Assembly: GCA_010094025.1 (NCBI GenBank)
Contig: ML991826.1
Coordinates: forward strand, 147,145 to 211,144
Direction: 5' to 3'
Length of the DNA: 64,000 nucleotides
Source of the DNA: Viridothelium virens
Lineage: Eukaryota > Ascomycota > Dothideomycetes > Trypetheliales > Trypetheliaceae
Shown here in pieces: positions 34,640-45,500 of this stretch. The notes below the pieces were generated by a model, which ran no database searches, was not told the DNA's origin, and was given only the letters and a program-made list of their open reading frames with translations. The first letter of the stretch is position 1, and each line of letters opens with the position of its first letter. A program made the translations under genes and the position numbers.

Positions 34640-35323
34640 ATGAGTTTTAACGATCTCCCACCAGAACTTCGCCTCCATATCTTTTCATACGTTGTGGTTT
34701 TTCCTGATCATCTCATTGCGATTCGTCGACCAAGTGTGCTTTTTTCTCATACGTCGGATCTCTCTCTTTCGTTATGTCTTCAGAAATTAGGCTTGTTCAC
34801 TGTCTCTCAACAGATCAGGCAAGAGGCTCTTCACACCTTCTTCACCCACAACACCTTCGTGGATCGTCATCACGCTCTCAACCAGGTCTGTCCGCATGAG
34901 ACAAAGTGGTGGATGCGACGCGTCCGCCATTTCCATCTTGACGTTAACATCTATGATGCTGAGAATCTGCTCTCTTCGAATGCCCTGGATCGAGCGGGAG
35001 CTATGTTTGCAAGAAGATTCGCGGATCTGGTGTCCTTGAGGTCGTTGCAGATCAGTATCACCGAGCACTCGCAAACAAGAGGTCCAATGTCTCAATGTTT
35101 GTTTGTACTTTTCCGGCAGATCCAAAGCACAGCAAATATTGTCATACCATGGGACGAGCTTAATGGGGGTAGTCAAAAGATTAAGATCACGCTGAACGAC
35201 GCGCAGATGCAAACGTTCTTGAGGATAATGCGAAGCGAGACCTGGACTGATGGTGCACTGGAAGAAAAAGGCATGGACTCAGCAAACATGTCTTCCTCAA
35301 CAATGGTTACCTTGCACGCCTAA
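34640..35323 (+). CDS. Small 2EXR/F-box-like protein, copy 3
   Basis: This is a single exon of 227 residues starting MSFNDLPPELRLHIFSYVVV, with the same opening motif as the gene at 14812. The second block, VSQQIRQEALHTFFTHNTF, follows at about residues 55-73, and the third, WWMRRVRHFHLDV, at about 91-103. A later FADLVSLRSLQISI resembles the FTSLKTLEIK of copy 2. The C-terminal third is polar and not alignable by eye with the others. It is followed 0.5 kb later by copy 4 in the same orientation, so these two look like a tandem duplicate pair. The function is unknown. Confidence 0.77.
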   Translation: MSFNDLPPELRLHIFSYVVVFPDHLIAIRRPSVLFSHTSDLSLSLCLQKLGLFTVSQQIRQEALHTFFTHNTFVDRHHALNQVCPHETKWWMRRVRHFHLDVNIYDAENLLSSNALDRAGAMFARRFADLVSLRSLQISITEHSQTRGPMSQCLFVLFRQIQSTANIVIPWDELNGGSQKIKITLNDAQMQTFLRIMRSETWTDGALEEKGMDSANMSSSTMVTLHA

Positions 35324-35842
35324 AAGGCAGCAATACTTGGAGGGTTGTCGGGAAGCTGTGAATTCACCGCTTCCGTTGTGTGATCACAGGCCGAGGCGCT
35401 GCCACTCCCGCCTCTACTGTCCGTGACATTTCCCAACAACTCATATTCAACGCTGCCATTCATAAGCAAGGACTACAAACCGAAAACCGCGGTCACTCTT
35501 GTTTGCAAAGTGGAATTTGCTTACCAGAATATCCTCTGCAGCACCGAGAAATGCAATAAGGGATATCGACAAGCCAGACCAAGGCCACAAATGACCGTCT
35601 CTAGCTTCACGACCTTACTGAAGCCGCCTCGGAATACATGAGACTTCAACAAGATACCAGAATATCTTCCGTCGATCTTCATTCGATAGACTACTAAAGT
35701 CTTTATCCAACCTTTGATAGATCTCGCTGAGGAACGCCTAAAGCCCACGGACGTTGGAAATTTCGGACACGGCTCTCGGTGCCAACGGTTCCTATCTCTT
35801 AACCTAACGGTAATTTACCTCCAGACATCGATAGCGGTTACG
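35324..35842. other. Intergenic region between two 2EXR-like copies
   Basis: The frame of copy 4 stays open upstream to 35714, but its first ATG is at 35843, so I do not count the upstream part as coding. No gene is seen. Confidence 0.5.
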
Positions 35843-36469
35843 ATGACAGGGCTGCTAGATCTTCCTCCAGAATTGAGGTGGAAGATATTCTCCTTGGTCA
35901 CTGTCCAGGACTCAGATACGATCATAAAACATCACAGCCTTAAAGGCTTCTCTCTTGACATACACAACAGGTTTCCCGGTCGTTGGAAAAATCTCGAGTA
36001 CTGCTGCCTACCTGCATTGCTCCACGTGTCTCGACAAGTCCGACAGGAAACAGCCAATGTTTTCTTCACGCAGAATCGATTCTATTGCGAGGTCCCGTGT
36101 TCACTGTCAAAGCTTTCGCGGCCGTGGTGGATCGTTTTCATTCGCGACCTTTTGGTCTCCGTCAGGCATAATTCTAGATATGCCTCCATCCCTCTCAACA
36201 GCGACGGTAGCCCATGCAAAATCTACGCCAGATTCATTGGAGGATTGTTTCGTGCCTTTGAATCTCTACAGCGCTTGGAGATCGAGCACTATGTTGTTAT
36301 TCCTGGGTGGACCAGTCCAAGGGGCATAGACTGTTATACGGAAATGCTCGAATGCACGAAAACAGGAGCATCCTTTGAGCTCACGTATTACAACGATTTC
36401 ATTGGCTATATGAGCGATGAGAAAACAAATGAGATCATCTCTATAATATCTAACGAAGGTATGTCCTAG
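35843..36469 (+). CDS. Small 2EXR/F-box-like protein, copy 4
   Basis: This is a single exon of 208 residues starting MTGLLDLPPELRWKIFSLV. The second block is VSRQVRQETANVFFTQNRF (about residues 66-84), with PALLH just before it, and the third is WWIVFIRDLLVSV (about 96-108). FRAFESLQRLEIEHY then matches the SLRSLQI/SLKTLEI position of copies 3 and 2. The ATG at 35843 puts the LPPE motif within seven residues of the start, as in the other copies. The shared order of four blocks supports one family; the molecular role is unknown. Confidence 0.77.
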   Translation: MTGLLDLPPELRWKIFSLVTVQDSDTIIKHHSLKGFSLDIHNRFPGRWKNLEYCCLPALLHVSRQVRQETANVFFTQNRFYCEVPCSLSKLSRPWWIVFIRDLLVSVRHNSRYASIPLNSDGSPCKIYARFIGGLFRAFESLQRLEIEHYVVIPGWTSPRGIDCYTEMLECTKTGASFELTYYNDFIGYMSDEKTNEIISIISNEGMS

Positions 36470-37119
36470 ACTCCTGTCGTAAAACGCTTTGATGGCTGAT
36501 AGTAAATTAGGCAGGGAATGTCAAGGATGACCGCATAAGGTGACGGCATCGTCCATCAGGATTGGATAGATTCCATGGCCCATCGGTTGACCGAAGTTTT
36601 CACCGTAGCTCTCACACTTCGTATGGCGTAAGGACAGGGTTGGTTAATTTACTCCGTAGCCAGCTCTTTTGTTAATTTAGCCTTTAATTGTTTCCCCCTT
36701 ATCCTTGTCCCTGTAATCTTCGAGCAAAAGTCAATGTTTCATCGATTTCTAGTAAGGTCACGGCTACATTCTTTCAACGGTTTCTCGTGATCATTACTGG
36801 CTCTGTCCATGTACTGAGGATTGTCAGTAGCTCTAGCCGGTTTACCGGAGAGAGTTGAAGACCTAGTTAACAGGATATTTGGGTTGGATTGGAATCACAG
36901 TGCTAGAAAGATTGCAGGCACGCTCAAGTATTACATGAGATGGCTCCCAGAACCTAGCCTACTGGTTACGCCAGCGCCCAGCTTGCTTTTGTCCCATTCA
37001 GATCTCCAAGCATCACGCAATAGATTTTTCTCCTCCCCCAGCTTTCTCCCTTCTCCACCCTCATCCTTCCTCGTTTTTTTTTTCAGCCTAATCGCATTCA
37101 CTTGAACAAACCCCGTCGC
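36470..37119. other. Intergenic region
   Basis: No gene is seen. A C/T-rich run at about 37030-37090 precedes the argininosuccinate synthase relic. The frame at 36821-37105 (plus) has no motif. Confidence 0.5.
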
Positions 37120-37905
37120 CTATTGTGGCTCAAAATCACCAATCTCATCCATAATGCTCTCGCTCATATCAAAGTTTCTCCTTCTCAGATCGGCGTTCAC
37201 TATTGGGAATGAGCCCTTGAAGCGCCTGCATCTCACGGCGCCATTGACACTGCCCTGGCTCGCAGCAATACTCGCCTCCAGAAACTCCCGTTCAGGAGAG
37301 AAGTATATGCCCGCGAACTGATCCCTCAGAGCCCAAAATGCGCGATCCAGCATGGGCCCCTCGAGATCCATGGGCCCGGTGCAGGGAAACGTGAGTCCTG
37401 ACGTCTCATAGTATTCCCACGACTTAAGCCCAAGAAACGATTCTCCACAATGTCAACCCTGCCAACTCCGTTCCTTCGCAATTGCGGTGCAGGTCAGGAA
37501 AAGGTCTACCGATTCTATGACTCTCTTCGCCCCCTCCTCGACATACACCAACCTCGCTGGCCACCTCTTCTCAAATTCAAGTGTAAAGTCTCCTGGTTGA
37601 TGTGGTGCTTGTGTAGAGTCGGTTGTCAGCCTCCACATATTCTCCGGAGCCGTCAAGTATGGATCGTCGAGGATGCCAGCCTCACAGCTGCAGTGAGCAA
37701 GGTTCTCGTCCTCCAAGGCTAAGCTTTGGTGCTAGAGACGGGCATGTCTTTCTGGGCGGCATAATCGAGGAGGTTGGCGCGGCTAACAAAACGTTTGTAG
37801 AAGACCGGATCACGCCGGTGGGCAATGACTTTGATGGAGGGTTGGAGGGCGTAGGAGGCTAATCCGAAGCGCAGCTGGCTGTTACCTTCGACTGCAGTCA
37901 ATTTC
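37120..37905 (-). pseudogene. Decayed argininosuccinate synthase (ARG1) fragment
   Basis: Translating the minus strand gives argininosuccinate synthase sequence in three successive frames. From 37901 comes GNSQLRFGLASYALQPSIKV and DPVFYKRFVSRANLLDYAAQ, ending with STKA and a TAG where Lys is expected. From about 37716 comes DENLAHCSCEAGILDDP, FTLEFEKRWPARLVY and SVDLFLTCTAIA. A further shifted segment follows around 37440-37390 (VDIVENRFLGL), and from 37371 the C-terminus reads MDLEGPMLD, YFSPEREFLEASIAASQGSV and MDEIGDFEPQ. The roughly 110 N-terminal residues with the ATP-binding P-loop are missing. At least one nonsense change and two frame breaks make it non-functional. The intact arginine-pathway gene is presumably elsewhere. 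Confidence 0.88.
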
Positions 37906-38910
37906 CAGCTTACCGTGCTTCAAGCGCCTTGAAGATCTGGCAACTCTTTTGGATAAGAGATGTAAGGAACCAACTTACTTTTGCTAACATCCGTGACTTA
38001 CGAACTTGCACCACTCTCGCTGAGCGACTTTGAATTGAGCTCTATTCATCATTGGACGGGCTGACGAGGTACCGAGTAAGTAATCAGTCTAGATGAGTAC
38101 GTAAGACTCTGTTAGAGGTGAAGAAGCACAGTCAGAGCTACGAATTTCCCTGGAAGTTTCTTATCTTATCGGAGCTCTTGCCGACGCCGGCCTAGACCCT
38201 GGAATCCCTTGGAAAACTTTATTTTGCTCCTCCGCAGCCTCATCGCATCGGAGGTGGCAAGGTGGTTGTAATTCTCGCTGCAGGCCTCACACCGGCCCGG
38301 GGTGAAGAGAACTCATTTTTCACTTGTTTCTTTCTCTACTTCTCTCTATCTTGTCTCTTTAGACTTTTCGTTCAGAGTCAGTGCCACTGGAATTGTTATC
38401 TCGTTTGAAGATACGATGCTCTGTCAGCCACCTCGAACGTGGGTGAGCCTTGGTCGTTTTTTGGCTGACCCATTTTCCTCCCCAACCCGCACCCGTAAGA
38501 GATCCATCAGCTCTCCCTATAAAGTTTGTTCAAGAGGACGAGCTTGGTCTTCACGAGTCATGTTGCTACCTCCTGCGACTCCGCCAAGTCCAGAGTTGTC
38601 ACTCAAGTCTTGGCGCATACCTTCAAAAGAGGCTTGGCGCGTTTCGAGGCGTCACAACGTCACTGCAAGGTCTGTTTTCAGCTTCACGATGGCTGAAGCA
38701 TTAAGATAATGTTCCTCATCATATCGTATTTCAAATACTCTACATTCGCCAAGAATGCTCCATGTATCACCATCTATCCACTTTTCTTTTTGTCAGCAAA
38801 CACGAAATGCTCCCAGTACGAATCTCAGACAGGCCCACTATTCAGACACCCAAAGGATAATCGTACAATGCATCACAATTCCACACAAATCCCATGCACC
38901 AGTAATGCAA
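37906..38910. other. Intergenic region
   Basis: No supported gene. The plus frame at 38302-38709 (135 codons) has a hydrophobic start but no recognisable domain and odd codon flow, so I do not call it. The N-terminal part of argininosuccinate synthase is not visible here. Confidence 0.45.
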
Positions 38911-39801
38911 TCAGATCTCCGCAATAGCCAACAGCGTAATCCCCGCCCTCTCCCCGCCCTCAGAAACCCCCTCCACCGACCTCTTCCCCGCAGCACCCCC
39001 CGTCGTCGAAGACGACCCCGCCGCTGCACTCCCCTGCGGCACATTCAACCCGGGATTCACCAGAATACCGACGCCCGCATTCTCCGTGCCGAGCTCGATC
39101 TTCGGCGTGTTCTTCTGCGCCTGGATCGCATAGTTCAGCGCCTCCCGGAAGCCCGCGATATCGCGGCGGAAGGTGGTGCGCTGCGTGGCGGTCAGCTGCG
39201 AGAAGGACTCGATGGCGCGCTTGCTGCGCTGGTGGAGGCGGGCGGGCGCCGGTGCTGCTGTGTCGCGGCGGGCGAGGTTCGGGCGTGGTGATGATGAGGA
39301 AGAGGAGGAGCCGGGGTTGATGCCGGCTTTGATGGCGCGGGCGGGAGTCTCGTTTGTCGAGGTGGCGTCGGCGGCGGTGCTGGTGGAGGACTCAGTAGCG
39401 CTGGTAGCGGAGCCAGAGGCGTCGGTGGCGGAGGCTTCGGCTGCGGGGTCCGAGGTCGTCGTTGGGATGGGGGCGAGAGCGCTGTCGGAGGCGGAGGCAG
39501 CGGCGAGAGAAGCGATGGAGGCGACGGAAGCTTTGGCTTGTTCGGAGGGCGAGATGATGTTGGCGCCGTTGCCTTCGCTGGGGGCAGCAGAGGGAGTTGC
39601 TTCGCCATTTTGCTGGCCGGCGGAGACGGCGCCGCTCTCGAGTTCTTCGATGAGGTTGCCTGCTCCGTCGGTGCCTGCGAAGGATATTTCACCGTCACCG
39701 ACTACCAGTGCTGGGGAGTAGGCACCGAGGTTGATGTTTAGGGGGACAGCGGAGACGGATGTTGCCGCGAGGAGTGCGATGAGGATGTGCTGGTGAAGCA
39801 T
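38911..39801 (-). CDS. Secreted Ala/Ser/Thr-rich protein of unknown function
   Basis: This is a single exon of 296 residues. It starts MLHQHILIALLAATSVSAVP, a clear signal peptide. Residues about 60-160 are an Ala/Ser/Thr-rich linker likely to be O-glycosylated. The C-terminal part holds the only ordered-looking segment, TATQRTTFRRDIAGFREAL then NYAIQAQKNTPKIELG (about residues 200-240), and ends in a Gly/Ser-rich tail. KR/RR pairs (LARR at about 176, KRA at about 193, GKRS near 272) are possible processing sites. I do not recognise the family; it could be a cell-wall or small secreted protein. There is no Cys-rich effector pattern. GC-rich DNA here creates long antisense open frames that are shadows. 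Confidence 0.75.
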   Translation of the reverse strand: MLHQHILIALLAATSVSAVPLNINLGAYSPALVVGDGEISFAGTDGAGNLIEELESGAVSAGQQNGEATPSAAPSEGNGANIISPSEQAKASVASIASLAAASASDSALAPIPTTTSDPAAEASATDASGSATSATESSTSTAADATSTNETPARAIKAGINPGSSSSSSSPRPNLARRDTAAPAPARLHQRSKRAIESFSQLTATQRTTFRRDIAGFREALNYAIQAQKNTPKIELGTENAGVGILVNPGLNVPQGSAAAGSSSTTGGAAGKRSVEGVSEGGERAGITLLAIAEI

Positions 39802-41613
39802 GTTGACGAATATCGACTTCTTTGATTGGCGGGGAAGAGCTTTGGAGCGAATGTCTTAAAGAGGAAAGGGAAAAAAAATTGTATCTAGAAAGGCTAATTG
39901 AGAAAAGCTCTATCGACCCAGCGACAGAAGAAGATGGAGAATCGAAGAATCCCAAGGGGAGATCAGAAGTCCGGCCGATGAGGAGCATGGGAAAGCAGCC
40001 CAACGTTGCGGTTCTTATGCAAAGGAAGACATTCTCGCCCAGACGCGTGATCTGGGATGTGGTGATGCCAAGATGGTTGGTGAGGATCGTTAAAACGTCA
40101 AGTATGATACTATTGAAACGCCAGCATGATCCTGCCAAGGGTCGTTTTGGACGGACCAAGCTGTTAGAGTGATGCCTCAAAATGGCAACCCAGGGGATTC
40201 AAGACATATTTGTCTTCATTCTCGGTAAGCCGAAGCTTAGACATACTTGATCAACAGGTTCTTGTTCATGCTATCGAGGCCCCCAACCCCCCTTCAATGG
40301 CAAGTCTGCGCCTAGCATACACGTCACCCAGGTTCTCCATAGCACATGTTGTCAGTTCAAGCAGTAGAACTGTAAGCAAAAGTGATTGTGCAATATGTAG
40401 TAAGGAGAAATTATCTGATCTAGATTTACGTAGGGGTTAGCATAGCAGAGGTATGGTGGCTTTGATGATCGGCCCGCCACAGAAGACTTGGCGGTGCGGG
40501 ACGAGCCTTGGCTTTTGACCAGCAAAGGCTCAACTTCAAACATCCCCAACCATGTCACGAGCTTGAACTTTATCACAATGACCAGACCACTAACCACCAA
40601 TTGGAAGATATCCGTCGCAGACCTGTTCCTGTGCCAAGTCGAGCGGTGCTGTGGAACGACTCCGCAGAGATCTGTGCGACGACGGCGACTGTCGCAGCAA
40701 CTACCCTATGCTCTTGGAATGTCTGACTTGGCGGAGGATCTTCCACAGCTATCTAGAACGCAATTAGCTTCGGACCCTAGGGCTAGATGCATCTTGCTCA
40801 AGGATCTACCGGTTATTTCGTCGGCGCGGTGTGTGTAAGCAAGAATACGCAAAGTAGAGCCGTAGGGCAAGGTCCAGACCCAGCAACATGTGGCGTGCGT
40901 GTGGAGCCATAAACCGGTCTCACAAGTCAACCTCGCCCCACTGGCGTTGCCTTCTTTGCAAGGGAAGGACGCCTGGTAGCCTTGGGAGTATGTAACAACA
41001 GGCGCTCCTGGAAAGCCACACAAAAGCTTGGCGCAAGGCTCTTCCAAGCTCATGAACACGTGAGGACGGTGGCCGTGAGAGGTACCTACCTTACCTACCT
41101 TATTACTCCGTACAGGATCATCCAACCCGTGACATCACATGATCGTTTTACCGCTTTCTGATGAGTTAGATAGCTGCGCGTCATGTTCTACGCAGAATGG
41201 CCATCGCAGATAGTGCTGCGACAAGCTGCTTGCATACCTTCTGCGTCTGTCAGTACGTTTCGCCGCGTGTGATATATTTAACGCTGACGGGACTATGTGC
41301 GAGTCCGGTGGTGGATGATTTGGCTTGTGAACACCGCCACACACCAATCGAGTCATCATTGCCCACTTGCTTTTTCTCGTCCTGCACCCCGATTGTATCT
41401 TCTCTTGGGTTTGAGATCATTTTTGCCTGGAGCATCATCTTTCATATTCATTGCAGTCCATGGGCTTCCTTGTATTTCATTCGCAGCTACAGTCCCTGCG
41501 CCTGGCTGGGACGGTATGGCACTGCAGCTAAATGCTTAACCGACCAAGACAAGGCACTGTCTGAAAGCGGGGTAGCTTGTCTTCGTCTCCGCTATCCACA
41601 TGATTTTGGCGCT
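39802..41613. other. Intergenic region upstream of the NLR gene
   Basis: No gene is supported; frames at 40488-40838 and 40706-41125 have no motif. GGTACCTACCTTACCTACC at 41080-41098 is a pyrimidine-rich direct repeat of a kind common in fungal intergenic DNA. The NLR frame is open from 41197, but the residues before Met at 41614 look like untranslated sequence. Confidence 0.45.
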
Positions 41614-44600
41614 ATGGCGCTTCTGGATCCTATGCTTTATACAGTTGCCTGGCTTGCTCCTCTCGAGATCGAAGCACAGGCTGCTTTACACATGCTGGAC
41701 AGCAAGCATGAGGGATGGTTTGCTCTTGGCCGCGGCGACGACTACGTTTTTGAGGCCGGCGAAGTGTGTGGACACAATGTGATCATCGCAACTCTTCCTG
41801 CGGGGGAAGAATACGGCAATAGCTCTGCAGCTGCTCTCGCCAGCCAAGTAAAGAGATTCTTCCCGAATCTTTGGTTTAGTTTATTAGTCGGAGTTGCTGC
41901 TGGTCTTCCTAATCTTACTTTGGATCCACCACGGGACATTCGTCTGGGGGACGTCCTGGTCAGCCTCCCAATCAGCGACAGCACTGGTATTATAGCGTAT
42001 GAATTAGGAAAGGAAACAGGAAAAGATACACTTGAACTCTTACACTCTGGACACATTTTAGCGAGGACCGAAACCGTTGTAAGGTCTGCTATCGGAAGCA
42101 TCAAGAAAGCACCGGACGATACCAACACATTTCTACCTCACTATGAGAAGATTAAAAGGAAAAAACATACAGGAGGTACATTCATCGACCCAGGACAAGA
42201 CCGAGATAAGCTTTACGAAATTAATGACAACGGTGATGAGCATGTAATACAACGTGAGTTACGGCCGCCCTCAAGGCGCGTTCAAGTATGGTATGGACCA
42301 ATAGGATCGGGTGACAAGCTCATAAAGAACGCACAAAAGCGAAACGAGCTGAGAGATAAATATGGGTTCATCGGACTAGAAATGGAAGCTGCTGGAACGA
42401 TAAACCGCATCCCAGTCGGCGTTATTAGAGGAGTATGTGACTATGCAGACAAACATAAGAATAAAGAATGGCAGCCATTCGCTGCTGCCATGGCAGCAGC
42501 GTATGCAAAAGCAATTCTGTTCAGAGTCCGACCCAAGGAGTTTTCAGGACCGAGTCTCCTGTCAGCGGGTCAGTAGCTCCGGCGAGATTTCTTTGATAAA
42601 ATTATAGAAGTGCAATCTCTATATTGCAGCTCAGAGCTTTTCTTGTTTCAATCTTGTCTCTTTATATCTCTATTCTTTGTCAACTTCTTGTTTAAGAGGA
42701 TACGGGAAGATGTTTCTAATACACCAATAAACAGGTCGCAAACCTCATCCCACTACACCTGATGTCGGAGACCCCAGTGAAGAGTTCAACATCCCCTTCA
42801 GTACGGAAGGCATCAGATTCACCAGTCGTTTTGTGGATCGGGATGAAATGCAGCTACTCGAGGACTACTTCTACTCAGCCAAATCATCTACACAATGCCG
42901 CAAAATGTTTGTAATCCATGGACTTGGTGGAATGGGAAAGACTCAATTGGCCTACAAATTTGCGCACAACCATCAACGAAATTATACCGCCGTTTTCTGG
43001 TTGGACGGCTCTACCAGAGACCAGCTAGAATTATCATTGGCTCATGCCGCCAGGCGGCTCCCCCTTTCGCAATTGGAACCCAAAGTTGCATCAGGTCTTA
43101 GAACCGATTGTGATAGCATCGAGGCAAAGGATCTCGTGAGAGCCTTTCTGAATTGGCTTTCTGTGCCTACGAACACTCATTGGTTACTTGTTGTCGATAA
43201 TGTTGATCGGGACCATAAAGGCGCCTACAAGGATCCACAAGCATATAACATTGAGGATTATATTCCTCCGGTCGACCACGGTTCTATTATCGTTACAAGC
43301 CGTCTAGCTAGTCTCTCTCAAAGCCGGGAAGGGTTTAAATTGGCGAATTTGGACAAGGCAAAGTCAAGAGAAGTGTTAGAAAAAAATGCAGGAAAGTCAC
43401 TCATAGGTGAGATCTACACTGTTCCTAATAAGGTTTGAAGGAGCTGACAAAATGAACCATAAAGGAGTTGAAGCTCTCATTCGAATGCTCGATGGCCTCC
43501 CATTAGCGCTCACGCATGCCGGAACATTTATACGTGAAACAGACATCTCAGCTTCAGAATATGTCGAGATATACCAAGACACGTGGGCATCTCTAATGGA
43601 AGAGCAAGACAAATTCCATTTAGACGAATACGACCGGCCAATGCTAACAACTTGGATGGTGTCATACGAACAAGTGAAACGGCAGAGCGAAGAAGCGGCA
43701 GGCCTGCTGAAGCTATGGGGCTTTCTTAACAGCGACGACGTTTGGTATCAACTACTTGCTACAGCTGCTGAATTTGACCGAGATGAGCCAGTATCGGATA
43801 CCTTATTTCGAATAGGAGAAAGCAGACTGGCGTATGCAAGCGCGATCAAAATTCTATCAAGGTACTCGCTCGTCGACGCAAACAATCCATCGCAAGCAAC
43901 GTTGACAAATAGTGAATCGGGCCATTCGATGCACAAAGTCTTACATCAGTGGTGCAAGCAGCTGTCCCAAGGTCAAGAAAGAATTGCAATGGCAATGCAT
44001 GCGCTGGCTCTCGTCATAGAGATAAGCCCTGACCAGGCTGAGGAGGATTGGAAGCTGATGTTGCGTCTCTTGCCTCACGCGACCGAGGTGTGCAGGTACA
44101 TCACGGATGAATTCTGTAAGGTCTCACATCGAAGAGATATGACTGAGATTGAGGCTTGGAGATTGCATCAATTAGGTACTTTTTTAATGAAAGTGCAGAA
44201 AACACACGCAAGCGAGAAGCTACTCCATCACGCACTTCAGGAATCAGAGAAGCTATATGATTCTGGTGGATTATATACAAGCTGCATTCTTGGAGATCTG
44301 GGAGCCGTTAACACGACCTTGGGAAGATTCGAAGAGGCCGAACATTATTTGAAACGTGCACTTATACAAATGGAGAAAGAACCTGGCCTCGAGGACTTAT
44401 CAATCTTTCACGTCATTCATAACTTAGGTCATTTATGTATAACAACGGAGAAGTATGGTGAGGCGGATAACTTCATTCAACGAGCCTTGGAAGGGAAAAA
44501 ACGTTTATTAGGGGAAAGACACCCATCAACACTTCGATCGATACGTCTCTTAGGTGACCTCTACTATGAACAGAGAAGGCTGTCGGAAGCACAGACTAAG

Positions 44601-45500
44601 TATGAAGAGGTGCTACGCGCACAGGAATTCACACTTGGAGCTAACCACATGTCAACCCTCGACACTGTTCACAACCTAGGGCACATTTTTCAGCAGCAGG
44701 GAAATTCAAAGGGCGCAGAGGAAATGTATCTCCGGGCTTTGCAAGGGACCAGGGAAGCAGTTGGGCCTTCCAACTTTCTGACAGTCTTAACGGCGAAAGA
44801 GTTGTTCCACTTTTACGAGAGGCAGGAGAGGATCTGCGAAGCATTAGAAGTGTTTGAGCCCCTCATGAATGAGACCGATATATCATTCGGTGCTGAACAT
44901 GCTTCGACACTATCTGCCGCTTACTCGGCCGCTTGTCTTTACAAGAAGCAGCAGCAATTTCAGGAAGCCGAGCGCCTATTTCAATCTTTGCTCCCGAAGA
45001 TTCAGAAGATATACGGCGTCCAGTCCTATTTGGCGATATATATCATCCTTCACCTAGGCCAAATATATGCTCGCCTGGCTCAGACCCAAGAAGAGACCCA
45101 TGGTGGGTTCTCTGAAAAGTTCGAGAAAAAGAAAAAATGGGACCGGCTCCTTTCACCTATGAAGACCATTTGCCACACTTCTGGATCTGAACAATGGTTT
45201 CTCTTCGGTATACTCGGTCATTTGCTACTTTGGGCTTGTCATGAGCGCGATGCTGAAACTGCATTTAAACATGAACCACTTAGCTCTCTACGTTGCGATG
45301 TTTGCGACCGGACCTTAGATGGCGGACTGACAAGGGCGAAATGCAGAGTATGTTATGATGTTGACATCTGCAGTAGGTGCTATGGCGCATCAGAGTCGAA
45401 GAGAAGAATTCCAGATCGTTGTGAAAAGCATACATTCTTCGTTATTTCATACCATTCATACTCTCGAGCTTGTCAATTCGATTTGGGCGATATCGGATGA
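41614..45500 (+). CDS. NLR-type receptor: PNP - NB-ARC - TPR - ZZ zinc finger
   Basis: There are three exons (41614-42568, 42735-43406, 43474-45500), giving about 1217 residues. Residues 1-310 are a PNP_UDP-type nucleoside phosphorylase domain (TVAWLAPLEIEAQAAL; SLLVGVAAGLPN; GLEMEAAGTINRIPVGVIRG). NB-ARC follows with Walker A GLGGMGKTQLA (381-391), Walker B LLVVDNVD (469-476), a GSIIVTSR sensor and GLPLAL (550-555). Residues about 765-1085 are kinesin-light-chain-like TPRs. The C-terminus is a ZZ zinc finger starting at Cys1150 (CDVC, then CRVC, then CSRC, then EKH). The second junction is the less certain: I chose a 67-base intron with branch-like GCTGAC; a 34-base alternative is too short. 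Fungal NLRs of this order are thought to sense non-self and trigger cell death through oligomerisation; the enzymatic head may act on nucleotides. Confidence 0.9.

Noticed and set aside
35714-35842. In-frame extension of 2EXR-like copy 4
   Set aside because: There is no ATG in the extension, and all four family members begin within a few residues of the LP motif.
38302-38709. Possible 135-codon gene
   Set aside because: No recognisable domain, no orthologue recalled, and overlapping frames of similar quality in the same stretch.
39173-39721. Plus-strand frame of 182 codons opposite the secreted-protein gene
   Set aside because: It is the antisense shadow of an Ala/Ser-rich coding region; the minus-strand product has a signal peptide and a consistent architecture.
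41197-41613. In-frame N-terminal extension of the NLR
   Set aside because: The extra 139 residues look unlike the PNP domain start; Met at 41614 directly precedes the domain (TVAWLAPLEIEAQAAL).
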